From: Pseudaeromonas sp041441555
Lineage (GTDB): Bacteria; Pseudomonadota; Gammaproteobacteria; Enterobacterales; Aeromonadaceae
NCBI GenBank assembly: GCA_041441555.1
Contig: JASDSW010000095.1
Coordinates: 1-40,457, forward strand
DNA: 40,457 bases
Direction: 5' to 3'
The position numbers and the translations under genes were made by a program. The notes under the pieces are model-generated. The model worked only from the letters and a program-made list of their open reading frames with translations. It made no database searches and had not been told where the DNA came from. Each line of letters opens with the position of its first letter. Positions within the stretch are counted from its first letter, which is position 1. This document shows, one piece after another, positions 9,481 through 20,527 of the stretch.

Positions 9481-10719
9481 ATGGCAGTAACCAGTGAAAA
9501 AGTAGAGGCCAAGAAGTTTTACCCCTACACCTGGCAGGGGATTAACCGCAAGGGGCAGAAGGTCTCCGGCGAGATGCAGGGTGAAAACCCGAACCAGGTG
9601 AAGGCCGAGCTGCGCAAGCAGGGGGTCAACGTCAGCCGCATCAGTCGCAAGAGCCAGTCGATCCTTTCCAAGTATTCAGGAAGAGTCAAGGCGATGGATA
9701 TCGCCATGATCTCCCGCCAGATCGCCACCATGCTCTCGGCGGGTGTCCCTCTGGTGCAGACCCTGCGTCTGCTCTCCAGCAGCCACGAGAAGAGCAGCGT
9801 CCGGGAACTGCTGGCCGGCATCTGCGCCGAAGTGGAGAGCGGCATCCCCCTCTCCCAAGCCCTGAAGAAGCACCCGGTTTACTTCGACGATCTCTACTGC
9901 GATCTGGTGGCCGCCGGTGAGCAATCGGGCGCTCTGGAGCAGATCTACGATCGGATCGCCACCTATCGCGAGAAGGCCGAGGCACTGAAATCCAAGATCA
10001 AAAAAGCCCTGATGTACCCGGCCGCCGTCATGATAGTGGCCATCATAGTGACTGTTATCCTGCTGCTGTTTGTGGTGCCTCAGTTCGAGGAGGTCTTCAA
10101 GAGCTTCGGTGCCGAGCTGCCCGCCTTTACCCAGATGGTAATCAACCTGTCCCGCTTCCTGCAGAAATCCTGGTACTTCTTCTTCGGCGGTGTGGCTCTG
10201 GCCATCTTCTTGTTTGTCCGAGCCCATCGCAGCTCCCAGACGGTACGGGATAAGACCGACAAGGCGATGCTCAAGCTGCCCATTATCGGCATGATTTTGC
10301 ACAAGGCCTGTCTGGCCCGCTTCTCCAGCACTCTGTCTACCACTTTCGCCGCCGGTATTCCGCTGGTCGATGCCATGGTCTCGGCCGCCGGTGCCTCGGG
10401 CAACGCCCTCTACCGCGATGCGGTGATGGCGGTGCGCAACGAGGTGATGGCCGGCATGCAGATGCATATCGCCATGCGCACCGTTGAGGTCTTCCCGGAT
10501 ATGGTGACCCAGATGGTGATGATCGGCGAGGAGTCCGGCAGCATCGACGACATGCTGACCAAGATCGCCGGCATCTACTCCCAACAGGTGGACGACGCCG
10601 TCGATGGCCTCTCCAGCCTGATTGAACCCCTGATCATGGTGGTGCTCGGCGTGCTGGTGGGGGGGCTGGTGGTCGCCATGTATCTGCCGATCTTCAAGCT
10701 GGGCAGCGTCATCCACTGA
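9481..10719 (+). CDS. tapC: Type IV pilus inner-membrane platform protein TapC (PilC family)
   Basis: TapC anchors the assembly ATPase to the inner membrane and guides pilin subunits. The 412-residue product carries two T2SSF/PilC repeats, at about residues 75-195 and 275-400, each with the ARFSSTL/ISRQIATML...AGVPLVQTL-type cytoplasmic bundle. Three hydrophobic segments are visible: about 177-200 (MYPAAVMIVAIIVTVILLLF), 231-248 (WYFFFGGVALAIFLFV) and 384-404 (LIMVVLGVLVGGLVVAMYL). AAGGA precedes the ATG at good spacing. A strong terminator follows, separating it from tapD. Counterpart of E. coli hofC. Confidence 0.95.
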   Translation: MAVTSEKVEAKKFYPYTWQGINRKGQKVSGEMQGENPNQVKAELRKQGVNVSRISRKSQSILSKYSGRVKAMDIAMISRQIATMLSAGVPLVQTLRLLSSSHEKSSVRELLAGICAEVESGIPLSQALKKHPVYFDDLYCDLVAAGEQSGALEQIYDRIATYREKAEALKSKIKKALMYPAAVMIVAIIVTVILLLFVVPQFEEVFKSFGAELPAFTQMVINLSRFLQKSWYFFFGGVALAIFLFVRAHRSSQTVRDKTDKAMLKLPIIGMILHKACLARFSSTLSTTFAAGIPLVDAMVSAAGASGNALYRDAVMAVRNEVMAGMQMHIAMRTVEVFPDMVTQMVMIGEESGSIDDMLTKIAGIYSQQVDDAVDGLSSLIEPLIMVVLGVLVGGLVVAMYLPIFKLGSVIH

Positions 10720-10736
10720 CTTATTCGTTTATCTAG

Positions 10737-10760
10737 GGCTCACCAAGGTGAGCCTTTTTT
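10737..10760 (+). terminator. Intrinsic terminator between tapC and tapD
   Basis: GGCTCACC and GGTGAGCC form an 8-bp stem with the tight centre AA, followed immediately by six T residues. It ends 14 bp before the tapD ATG, so tapD expression depends on read-through or on a promoter close to this site. Confidence 0.85.
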
Positions 10761-10774
10761 ATTGAGACATTTTT

Positions 10775-11662
10775 ATGCATGAATTCGAACTGCTGGCGCA
10801 GCAACTTCCCTGGCTCTATGTCACTCTACTGACCCTTCTCGGCCTGCTGGTAGGCAGCTTTTTGAACGTGGTGATCTATCGCCTGCCCATCATGCTCGAG
10901 CGCAGCTGGCAACAGGAGTACCAAGAGTACTTCGGGGAAGAAACAGCCGATGCAACTACCAAGGAGGTGCAACCTGAGCGCTTCAATCTGTTGGTGCCCC
11001 GCTCGGCCTGCCCGCACTGTGGCCACCCCATCTCGGCGCTGGAGAACATTCCGCTGGTCAGCTGGCTCTGGTTGCGGGGTCGCTGCCGTGATTGCCAGGC
11101 ACCCATCTCGGCCCGTTATCCGCTGGTCGAGCTGCTGACCGGGCTGGCCAGTGGCTGGGTCGCTTGGCACTTCACTCCTGGCTGGCCCTTGTATGGCGCT
11201 CTACTGCTCACCTGGACGCTGATCGCCCTGACCTTTATCGATCTGGACAAGATGCTGCTACCCGATCAGTTGACGCTGCCGCTGCTGTGGGCCGGGTTGC
11301 TGCTCAACCTGATCGGGGGTCTGGCTCCCCTGCAGGATGCAGTCATCGGTGCCATCGCCGGTTATCTGCTGCTCTGGTCTCTCTATTGGAGCTTCAAGTT
11401 GCTGACCGGCAAGGAGGGAATGGGCTACGGCGACTTCAAGCTGCTGGCTGCTCTGGGCGCCTGGCTCGGCTGGCAGTCCCTGCCGCTCATCCTGATCCTC
11501 TCCTCGGTGGTCGGCGCCGTCGTCGGCATCACCCTGATGCTGTTGCGCCGCCACCAGCAGGGCAACCCCATCCCCTTCGGCCCCTATCTGGCGATGGCTG
11601 GCTGGATTGCCCTCATCTGGGGGGAATCCATCACCCGCTGGTATCTGCAAACCCTGCTGTGA
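10775..11662 (+). CDS. tapD: Prepilin peptidase / N-methyltransferase TapD (PilD family)
   Basis: TapD cleaves the leader of type IV prepilins and of type II secretion pseudopilins and methylates the new N-terminal Phe. The 295-residue polytopic protein starts with a hydrophobic segment containing LVGSFLNVVIYRLP. It then has a cytoplasmic domain with a CPHC...CRDC zinc tetracysteine (first Cys at 79), and further helices with the catalytic aspartates of the GxGD aspartyl protease type: the FIDLDKMLLPD segment (156-158) and GYGDFK (D220). The start ATG at 10775 follows a weak ribosome binding site. In Aeromonas this enzyme serves both pili and type II secretion (known for the family). coaE starts 13 bp downstream. 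Confidence 0.96.
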   Translation: MHEFELLAQQLPWLYVTLLTLLGLLVGSFLNVVIYRLPIMLERSWQQEYQEYFGEETADATTKEVQPERFNLLVPRSACPHCGHPISALENIPLVSWLWLRGRCRDCQAPISARYPLVELLTGLASGWVAWHFTPGWPLYGALLLTWTLIALTFIDLDKMLLPDQLTLPLLWAGLLLNLIGGLAPLQDAVIGAIAGYLLLWSLYWSFKLLTGKEGMGYGDFKLLAALGAWLGWQSLPLILILSSVVGAVVGITLMLLRRHQQGNPIPFGPYLAMAGWIALIWGESITRWYLQTLL

Positions 11663-11674
11663 TAGGCGCAAACG

Positions 11675-12289
11675 ATGAGTGATTGGATCCTCGGCCTGAC
11701 CGGTGGCATTGGCAGTGGCAAGACGACGGTCGCCAACCTGTTTGCCGCCCAAGGCGTTCCCCTGGTCGACGCCGACCAGATCGCCCGCGAACTGGTGATG
11801 CCGGGCCGGCCCGCATTGGGGCAGATCGTGGAGCATTTTGGCCCGCAGATCCTGCGGGCTGATGGCTCGCTGGATCGGGCTACCCTGAGAACCTGCGTCT
11901 TTCAGGATGAAGCGCAGAAGCAGTGGCTCAACGCACTGCTGCACCCGCTGATCCGCGAAGAGTTACAGCGTCGCTGCCAGGAGGTGCAAGGGCCCTACGT
12001 GATACTGGTGGCACCCTTGCTGTTCGAAAATGGCCTGGAAAACCAGGTACAACGAACCCTGGGCATCGATGTCAGCGAAGAGACCCAGCTCGCTCGTACC
12101 TGTCGACGGGATGGAAACTCCCCCGAGCTGGTGCGCGCCATCATGGCCAGCCAGCTCTCTCGCAGCGAACGGGCGAAACGCTGCGATGATCTGCTGGATA
12201 ACGATCATCCGTCGCTCAATGAGCTGGCCGCCCAGGTCAAACGGCTTCACCTCAACTATTTAGCGTTATCTTCTCAACATCCGAGCTGA
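11675..12289 (+). CDS. coaE: Dephospho-CoA kinase CoaE
   Basis: CoaE phosphorylates the 3'-hydroxyl of dephospho-CoA, the last step of coenzyme A synthesis. The 204-residue product has the P-loop GLTGGIGSGKTTV at the N-terminus, the VDADQIARELV block, the LLHPLIREEL lid segment, and VAPLLFENGL. The C-terminal RDGNS...AIMASQLSRSERAKRCDDLLDN motif is characteristic of the family. The ATG at 11675 is 13 bp after the tapD stop, so it is probably cotranscribed. The linkage pilD-coaE-zapD-yacG is widespread in gammaproteobacteria. Confidence 0.96.
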   Translation: MSDWILGLTGGIGSGKTTVANLFAAQGVPLVDADQIARELVMPGRPALGQIVEHFGPQILRADGSLDRATLRTCVFQDEAQKQWLNALLHPLIREELQRRCQEVQGPYVILVAPLLFENGLENQVQRTLGIDVSEETQLARTCRRDGNSPELVRAIMASQLSRSERAKRCDDLLDNDHPSLNELAAQVKRLHLNYLALSSQHPS

Positions 12290-12332
12290 TTGCCTTTACA
12301 CTCTGCGCATCTGCGAAAAAGGTTCAATAAAG

Positions 12333-13058
12333 ATGCTTACCTACGAGTTTCCACTAAACGAAAAGAGTCGCACCTACCTGCGTTTCGATGCCCTGTTTCA
12401 ACAGCTCAAAGACAATCAGACATTCGAATTACCGGCCCATGCCTTCAGCTTCTTCCGGGCCCTCTTCGACTTTATCGAGCTCTCGGAGCGCTGCGATATT
12501 CGCACCGATCTGATGAAGGATCTGGAAAAGCAACGCCAGAAACTCGAGAGCTGGAGCCAGCTGCCCGAGGTGGATCTGCAAAAGCTCAGCACGCTGCAGG
12601 CCGAGCTTGCCGCCCTGATCTATGAGCTACCCCGCTCCGTGCGCGCCGGCAGCCGCTTTAAGGAGGACAAGTTTCTCTGCGCCATCCGCCAACGCTTCTC
12701 CATTCCGGGCGGTCTCTGCCCGTTTGACGTGCCAATCTTGCACCACTGGCTCGGCCTACCGCTGGCCGCTCGCCTTGCCGATGAACAAGGCTGGCTCGGC
12801 GAACTGGATCTGCTGATCCGCGCCACCGAACGGCTGCTGCAGTTGTGGCGCGACAGCGGCAGTTTTGGCGACCAGGTGGCCCGCAACGGTTTTTATCAGG
12901 CGAATGCCGAAAATGCCGAACTCATCCGCTTGCTCGTGGATCAGGCCCAGGGGCACTATCCGACCATGAGTGGCCATAAGAGCCGATTTGCCTTGCGCTT
13001 CTTACCCCTGGGCGATCTGGAAACCGGCGACATCCACTTCCAATTGGCCTGCTGCTAA
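12333..13058 (+). CDS. zapD: Cell division protein ZapD
   Basis: ZapD (formerly YacF) is a cytoplasmic FtsZ-associated protein that cross-links and bundles FtsZ filaments at the Z ring. The 241-residue product (E. coli 247) begins MLTYEFPLNEKSRTYLRFDALF. It contains a predominantly helical first half (about 10-110) and a second beta-rich half with the PFDVPILHHWL block. An AAAGG element lies upstream of the ATG. It follows coaE by 43 bp and precedes yacG by 35 bp, on the same strand. FtsZ itself is encoded about 5 kb away in the same window. Confidence 0.94.
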   Translation: MLTYEFPLNEKSRTYLRFDALFQQLKDNQTFELPAHAFSFFRALFDFIELSERCDIRTDLMKDLEKQRQKLESWSQLPEVDLQKLSTLQAELAALIYELPRSVRAGSRFKEDKFLCAIRQRFSIPGGLCPFDVPILHHWLGLPLAARLADEQGWLGELDLLIRATERLLQLWRDSGSFGDQVARNGFYQANAENAELIRLLVDQAQGHYPTMSGHKSRFALRFLPLGDLETGDIHFQLACC

Positions 13059-13093
13059 GTCGGCACCCGCACACCATCATTGACGAGAGAAAC

Positions 13094-13291
13094 ATGGTCA
13101 CCGAAGTCAAATGCCCGACCTGTGGCAAGCCCGTCCTCTGGAACGAACAGAGCCCCTTCCGGCCGTTTTGCAGCAAGCGCTGTCAACTGATCGACTTGGG
13201 CGAGTGGGCCAATGAAGAGCGACGGATCCCCGCACAAAATCAGGATCCGGATGGCATCAGCATGCCGCTCACCGACGAGTTTGACGATTAG
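13094..13291 (+). CDS. yacG: DNA gyrase inhibitor YacG
   Basis: YacG is a small zinc protein that binds the GyrB C-terminal domain and blocks DNA binding by gyrase. The 65-residue product has the four-Cys zinc site CPTC (residues 7-10) and CSKRC (near 26-30), then the LIDLGEWANEERRIP family block and an acidic tail ending DEFDD. It is the last gene of the coaE-zapD-yacG group and is convergent with mutT. A weak inverted repeat CCCTGA/TCAGGG (13314-13338) between the two stops may help terminate transcription. Confidence 0.94.
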   Translation: MVTEVKCPTCGKPVLWNEQSPFRPFCSKRCQLIDLGEWANEERRIPAQNQDPDGISMPLTDEFDD

Positions 13292-13332
13292 TCGGACGCC
13301 CTCACAAACGCAGCCCTGACCCGATACTGCGC

Positions 13333-13737
13333 TCAGGGTATAACCATGGCCATCACCATTTCGGTGATGGCCTGGTTCGCCTCGGGAAAGTCGAACTCCC
13401 GCAACGCATGTCTAGCCACCCAGCGTGCGGGTTGCCCCTCACGGCCATAGGGTAGCCCCGCAAACGCCGTCACTCGCCAAACATCCAGCAACACGGATTT
13501 ATCCGGGTAGTCGTGCTCGATCTGCAGCAGGGGGGTGCACTGCTGCACCTCAATCCCGATCTCCTCGGCCAATTCACGGGCCAGGGCCTGGGGTGTGGTT
13601 TCCCCAGCCTCCACCTTACCCCCCGGATACTCCCACTTACCCGCCTGGTGCTGTCCTCCGGTGCGCTGACAGATGAAGATCTCGTCCTGGCCATTTTCGA
13701 TGACCCCCACAGCCACCCGGATCCGTTTCTTCTCCAT
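13333..13737 (-). CDS. mutT: 8-oxo-dGTP diphosphatase MutT
   Basis: MutT hydrolyses 8-oxo-dGTP to the monophosphate and so prevents A:T to C:G transversions. The 134-residue product has a complete Nudix box, GGKVEAGETTPQALAREL followed by AEEIGI, matching GX5EX7REUXEEXGU. The MEKKRIRVAVGVIE N-terminus and the late PYGREGQPARWV block are family features. The ATG at 13737 has GAGTGG just upstream; a GTG three codons earlier is less well placed. It lies downstream of secA, as in E. coli, but a hairpin terminator intervenes. Confidence 0.95.
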   Translation of the reverse strand: MEKKRIRVAVGVIENGQDEIFICQRTGGQHQAGKWEYPGGKVEAGETTPQALARELAEEIGIEVQQCTPLLQIEHDYPDKSVLLDVWRVTAFAGLPYGREGQPARWVARHALREFDFPEANQAITEMVMAMVIP

Positions 13738-13771
13738 ATTCACCACTCTGTTGCGTAAAAATTTTGCATAG

Positions 13772-13791
13772 AAAAGGCGGCCGCAGCCGCC
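13772..13791 (-). terminator. Intrinsic terminator after secA
   Basis: On the minus strand GGCGGC, loop TGCG, GCCGCC is followed by TTTT. It lies just past the secA stop and 35 bp before the mutT start. Confidence 0.8.
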
Positions 13792-13812
13792 TGTTTCGAG
13801 CCAACATCCGGA

Positions 13813-16529
<2,717 letters not shown>

Positions 16530-16533
<4 letters not shown>

Positions 16534-16703
16534 CTCAAACCGACTCTCTGGTTATATTGTCTCGTCCCATCTAGGGATGGGGACAGGCCACTCAATAAAA
16601 ACGCTCGCCCATTCTGGACGTACTGTATTGCCAAACAAAGAACAGGCTTCTGGAATCGCCAGCGTGACCGTTTCAGGCTCTGATGCCGCATCATTGGCAC
16701 CAT
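16530..16703 (-). CDS. Possible 57-codon ORF overlapping the secA start
   Basis: The frame starts MVPMMRHQSLKRSRWRFQKP and ends with a TGA overlapping the secA ATG in an ATGA junction. The N-terminus is strongly basic and followed by a modestly hydrophobic stretch (PVLCLAIQYV). Codon use is poor (several CGA, AGA, ATA, TTA), and no family is recognised. A second frame in the same interval (about 16553-16735) has better-looking codon use but no ATG or GTG start. Either could be the relic or leader of a secA-regulating ORF, occupying the place secM has in E. coli. Expression is unproven. Confidence 0.25.
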
Positions 16704-17054
16704 GGCGCCCGATTAGCGAACGAAACGGCCAGCCATCTTACCCCATCCATTCGAAGGTACTTGCCTGAGTGGGGCCATCGATGCACCGAAAGCGAACCAA
16801 TGTCACATTCCATCATCCGATATGGCGACGAAAACCTCGAGAAACAAGCCATCGCGTGATTCTAGCCTGGCATGCGGCAACCGCAGTCGTTGCCGAGCGT
16901 ACCACATCTGCCGGAGCGCGTCGCCAATCGCCCACAGGCTCGGGGCGTTCGCTCCATGGTGACGAGGGAACGAGTGGCAAGGCACCAAAGAAAAAGGCAC
17001 CGGGAGAGAGTCGGTGCCTTTTCATGAAAACAGAGATCAGAAGGGTGTGACGAA
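16534..17054. other. lpxC-secA intergenic region
   Basis: This 521-bp gap contains the lpxC terminator on its right (16991-17022) and otherwise no confidently assigned gene. E. coli carries secM in this place. Short minus-strand frames at 16803-17000 and 16813-17070 overlap the terminator and have no recognised similarity. The small frame ending at the secA start is listed separately. Confidence 0.5.
16991..17022 (-). terminator. Intrinsic terminator after lpxC (end of the dcw transcript)
   Basis: On the minus strand AAAAGGCACCG pairs with CGGTGCCTTTTT around a short pyrimidine-rich loop, with the T-run at the 3' side. It lies about 32 bp beyond the lpxC stop. Confidence 0.9.
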
Positions 17055-17978
17055 TCAGGCCATGACCCACTGGTGATCGAGGAAAGGAATCGGCGAAGGA
17101 GCCGCCTCCTCTTCGAAGGTCACCATTTCCCAGGCTTCCGCATCGGCCAGCAGGGTCCGCAGCAACAGGTTGTTGACGGCGTGACCGGTCTTGAACGCGC
17201 TGAATTCGCCCAGGATGCTATGGCTGCACATGTAGAGGTCACCGATCGCATCCAGCATCTTGTGTTTGACGAACTCATCGTCGTAACGCAGACCCTCTTC
17301 ATTCAGCACACGGTACTCATCCAGAACCACGGCATTTTCCAGGCTGCCGCCCAGAGCCAGATTCTTCGAATGCATGTACTCGACATCCTTCATGAAGCAG
17401 AAGGTCCGGGCGCGACTCAAGTCCCGGGCAAACGCCGCACCGCTGAACTCCAGGCTCAGCGACTGCTTGCGCGGGTCAAAGACCGGGTGGCTGAAATCGA
17501 TACGCAGGTTGATCCGAAAACCACCGGCGTAAGGACGCAGTTCAGCCCACTTGTCGCCATCTTCCACTCGGACCGGCTTTTTGATGCGAATGAAGGACTT
17601 GGCAGCATTGAGCTCTTCGATGCCAGCCGACTGCAGCAGATAGATAAATGGCTGCGAACTACCATCCATAACCGGCAACTCGGGAGCGTTCACCTCGACG
17701 ATCAGGTTATCGATGCCCAGAGCCGCCAATGCGGCCGACAGGTGTTCCACCGTGGAGATCCGAACCCCTTGCTCGTTGACCAGCGCGGTGCACAGTACGG
17801 TGTCACGCACCGCTGCCGCTTCCGCCTTGATGGTGACAGCCGGCTCCAGATCGCTACGCACGTAGAGAATACCGGTATTCGCGGGTGCTGGACGGAAAGT
17901 CACGGAGACCTTACGACCGGAGTGCAACCCAACACCAGTAGCCTGTACGCTTTGCTTGAGAGTACGCTGTTTAATCAT
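17055..17978 (-). CDS. lpxC: UDP-3-O-acyl-N-acetylglucosamine deacetylase LpxC
   Basis: LpxC performs the committed step of lipid A synthesis, a zinc-dependent deacetylation in the cytoplasm. The 307-residue product (E. coli 305) begins MIKQRTLKQSVQATGVGLHSG. It carries the zinc ligands H79 (STVEHLSAA, with catalytic E78), H239 and D243 (KHKMLDAIGDLY), and the general acid/base H266 (KTGHAVNN). The ATG is preceded by GAGGTG. It ends the dcw cluster and is followed by a strong terminator. A plausible promoter of its own lies in the ftsZ-lpxC gap. Confidence 0.97.
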   Translation of the reverse strand: MIKQRTLKQSVQATGVGLHSGRKVSVTFRPAPANTGILYVRSDLEPAVTIKAEAAAVRDTVLCTALVNEQGVRISTVEHLSAALAALGIDNLIVEVNAPELPVMDGSSQPFIYLLQSAGIEELNAAKSFIRIKKPVRVEDGDKWAELRPYAGGFRINLRIDFSHPVFDPRKQSLSLEFSGAAFARDLSRARTFCFMKDVEYMHSKNLALGGSLENAVVLDEYRVLNEEGLRYDDEFVKHKMLDAIGDLYMCSHSILGEFSAFKTGHAVNNLLLRTLLADAEAWEMVTFEEEAAPSPIPFLDHQWVMA

Positions 17979-18022
17979 TCATCACCTCGATCAATCGGGA
18001 GGTCAGACCAACCCTTTGGCGC

Positions 18023-18052
18023 ATGCTACCACAATCGTTGCGCAAACGCCAA
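18023..18052 (-). promoter_or_regulatory. Candidate lpxC promoter
   Basis: In the ftsZ-lpxC gap the minus strand reads TTGGCG, 18 bp, TAGCAT, about 45 bp upstream of the lpxC ATG. The match is moderate; E. coli lpxC also has a promoter in this gap. Confidence 0.4.
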
Positions 18053-18081
18053 ATCGGTCACACTTCTGACTTATTGCACCG

Positions 18082-19233
18082 TTAATCTGCTTGTTTGCGC
18101 AGGAATGCCGGAATATCCAGATAATCCGGTTCCACACGCGGCTGCACCGGCTCGGCATTCACCGCCTTCGGACGCTCGTCGTACTGCGGCATCGGGTTAT
18201 CCTGCATCAGGGAGCGCAACGGACGCTCGCTCTTCTGGGCATTCTTCACCAGGGTGATTTCCGGCTTGCGCTCATTGCCAATCCCGGTAGCCACCACGGT
18301 CACCCGCAGCTCGTCTTCCATGTTTGGATCGATGACGGCGCCGACGACGACGGTGGCGTTCTCGGAGGCGAAGCCCTTCACGGCGTTACCGACGATTTCG
18401 AACTCTTCCATGGTCACATCCATACCAGCGGTGATGTTGACCAGGATGCCACGGGCACCCGCCAGATCGACATCTTCCAGCAGCGGACTGGAGATCGCCT
18501 TCTCGGCCGCATCTTCGGCACGGTCATCACCGCGTGCATGACCGGTACCCATCATGGCAGTCCCCATCTCGCGCATGACGGTGCGCACGTCGGCGAAGTC
18601 GACGTTGATGAGGCCTGGGCGGGTAATCAGCTCAGCGATCCCCTGCACCGCACCCAACAGGACGTCGTTGGCAGCCTTGAAGGCTTCGAGCAGGCTCACG
18701 CCCTTGCCCAGCACCTTCAGCAACTTGTCGTTCGGGATGGTGATCAGCGAGTCAACATGCTTGGAGAGCTCTTCGATGCCCTGCAACGCATAGCTCATGC
18801 GCTTCTTGCCTTCGAAATTGAATGGCTTGGTCACTACCGCCACGGTCAGAATGCCCAGCTCCTTGGCCACTTCGGCGACGATCGGCGCCGCACCAGTCCC
18901 GGTGCCGCCGCCCATACCGGCCGAGATGAAGACCATGTCACAGCCTTCGAGCATCTGGCGGATTTCGTCGCGGTTTTCCAGCGCGGCCTCGCGGCCAATC
19001 TCAGGATTGGCACCCGCTCCCAACCCCTTGGTGATGTTGGAACCGATCTGCACTGTGGTTTCTGCGCCTGAGTTACGCAGCGCCTGAGCATCTGTGTTGA
19101 TGGCGATGAAGTGCACCCCTTCGATGCCTTCACGCACCATGTGCTCGACGGCGTTGCCACCGCCGCCACCAACACCGATCACTTTGATGACGGCATCATC
19201 ACCCTGGCTTCCTACCGGTTCAAAAGTAAACAT
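18082..19233 (-). CDS. ftsZ: Cell division GTPase FtsZ
   Basis: FtsZ is the tubulin homologue that polymerises into the Z ring. The 383-residue product (E. coli 383) has the GTP-binding loop GMGGGTGTGAAP (GGGTGTG at 108-114), the T7 loop NVDFADVRTVM, and a variable linker. It ends with the conserved LDIPAFLRKQAD peptide that binds FtsA, ZipA and ZapD. It lies 37 bp downstream of ftsA and upstream of lpxC, the usual order. Confidence 0.98.
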   Translation of the reverse strand: MFTFEPVGSQGDDAVIKVIGVGGGGGNAVEHMVREGIEGVHFIAINTDAQALRNSGAETTVQIGSNITKGLGAGANPEIGREAALENRDEIRQMLEGCDMVFISAGMGGGTGTGAAPIVAEVAKELGILTVAVVTKPFNFEGKKRMSYALQGIEELSKHVDSLITIPNDKLLKVLGKGVSLLEAFKAANDVLLGAVQGIAELITRPGLINVDFADVRTVMREMGTAMMGTGHARGDDRAEDAAEKAISSPLLEDVDLAGARGILVNITAGMDVTMEEFEIVGNAVKGFASENATVVVGAVIDPNMEDELRVTVVATGIGNERKPEITLVKNAQKSERPLRSLMQDNPMPQYDERPKAVNAEPVQPRVEPDYLDIPAFLRKQAD

Positions 19234-19270
19234 GATTCTCTCTCCGCACTATTTGCTTACTTGCAAAAAT

Positions 19271-20527
19271 TTAAAACTCGCCGCGTAACCAGTTGCTGAT
19301 CCGTTGGAACAAGCCACCGACACTCGCTTTGACGTTACTATCCCTGCTTCCTTTGGACTGGTGAAGCTTGCCGTATTGCAGCAGACCCACTGCGGTCGAG
19401 AAGACCGGAGCCTGCACATAGTCCGTCAGTCCACGCACGTTTTCGGGCTCGCCCACACGCACCTGGCACTGGAAAATCTGTTCGGCACACTCAACGATGC
19501 CTTCAATCTGCGCCGCACCACCGGTCAGCACCACGCCGGCTGCCAGCTGATGCTTGACGCCTTGGGCGCGCAGCTCGTTCTGCATCTTGCTGATCTCGTC
19601 CTGCACCAGTCCGAGCAGCTCGCAGTAGCGAGGCTCGATGACTTCGGCCAGGGTCTGGCGCTGCAGGCTGCGAGCCGGTCGTCCACCGACGCTCGGCACC
19701 TCAATGGTGTCCTCTTTGCTGACCAATCGCCCCAGGGCACTACCGTAGCGCACCTTGATGGCCTCTGCATCAACTGGTGGTGTTCCGAAGGCGTAGGCAA
19801 TGTCACTGGTCACAGTATTGCCCGCATAAGGGATCACCTTGCTGTAGCGCAGGGCCCCGCCTGTGAACATGGCGATGTCCATGGTGCCACCGCCCATATC
19901 GACGACGCAGACCCCCAGTTCCTTCTCATCCGGCGTCAATACCGCATAGCTGGAGGCCAGAGCCGAGAAGATCAGCTGCTCAACCCGCAGCCCCACCCGC
20001 TCGACGCACTTCTCGATGTTGCGCACCATGTCGTTGTGGCAGGTAATCAGGTGTACCTTGGCCCCCATACGCACACCCGAAAGGCCGATCGGATTCTTGA
20101 TCCCTTCCTGATAATCGATGGAGTACTCCTGGGGCAGCACGTGCAGCACCCGATGCTCTTCCGGCAGTCGCACCGACTTGGCGGTGTGAATCACGTTGTC
20201 GACATCTTCCTGGCTGACCTCCTCATCGGAGATCGGCACCATTCCTTTTTCATTCCGGCATTCGATATGGCGGCCAGAGACCCCCAGGAATACCGAGGAG
20301 ATATGGCAGTCGGCCATCATCTCCGCCTCATCCACAGCGCGTTGCAGCGACTTGACGACTGATTCCAGATCGTTGACGCCACCCTTATCCATGCCGCGTG
20401 CCGAGTGGGTTCCCAGACCAATGATGTTGATCTCGCCATCGGGCAAGACCTCTCCCACCAACACGGCAACCTTGGTGGTGCCGATATCAAGTCCGACTAT
20501 CAGGTTTCTGTCTGCGGTCTTGGTCAT
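19271..20527 (-). CDS. ftsA: Cell division actin-like protein FtsA
   Basis: FtsA tethers FtsZ to the inner membrane and signals to the septal synthase. The 418-residue product (E. coli 420) has the actin-type ATP-binding motifs VGLDIGTTKVAVLVGE (phosphate 1) and CVVDMGGGTMDIAMF (phosphate 2), the 1C domain in between, and a C-terminal amphipathic membrane-targeting helix (GGLFQRISNWLRGEF). The ATG at 20527 is chosen because AAGGGA lies seven bases upstream. This start lies inside ftsQ, giving a 41-bp overlap. Confidence 0.97.
   Translation of the reverse strand: MTKTADRNLIVGLDIGTTKVAVLVGEVLPDGEINIIGLGTHSARGMDKGGVNDLESVVKSLQRAVDEAEMMADCHISSVFLGVSGRHIECRNEKGMVPISDEEVSQEDVDNVIHTAKSVRLPEEHRVLHVLPQEYSIDYQEGIKNPIGLSGVRMGAKVHLITCHNDMVRNIEKCVERVGLRVEQLIFSALASSYAVLTPDEKELGVCVVDMGGGTMDIAMFTGGALRYSKVIPYAGNTVTSDIAYAFGTPPVDAEAIKVRYGSALGRLVSKEDTIEVPSVGGRPARSLQRQTLAEVIEPRYCELLGLVQDEISKMQNELRAQGVKHQLAAGVVLTGGAAQIEGIVECAEQIFQCQVRVGEPENVRGLTDYVQAPVFSTAVGLLQYGKLHQSKGSRDSNVKASVGGLFQRISNWLRGEF

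Noticed and set aside
9195..9497. 100-codon plus-strand ORF before tapC
   Set aside because: It is a translation of the REP repeats (the same peptide recurs per unit) and runs into the tapC start; no family resemblance.
16534..17054. secM between lpxC and secA
   Set aside because: No FxxxxWIxxxxGIRAGP-type arrest motif in any minus-strand frame and no clear signal-peptide ORF of about 170 codons.
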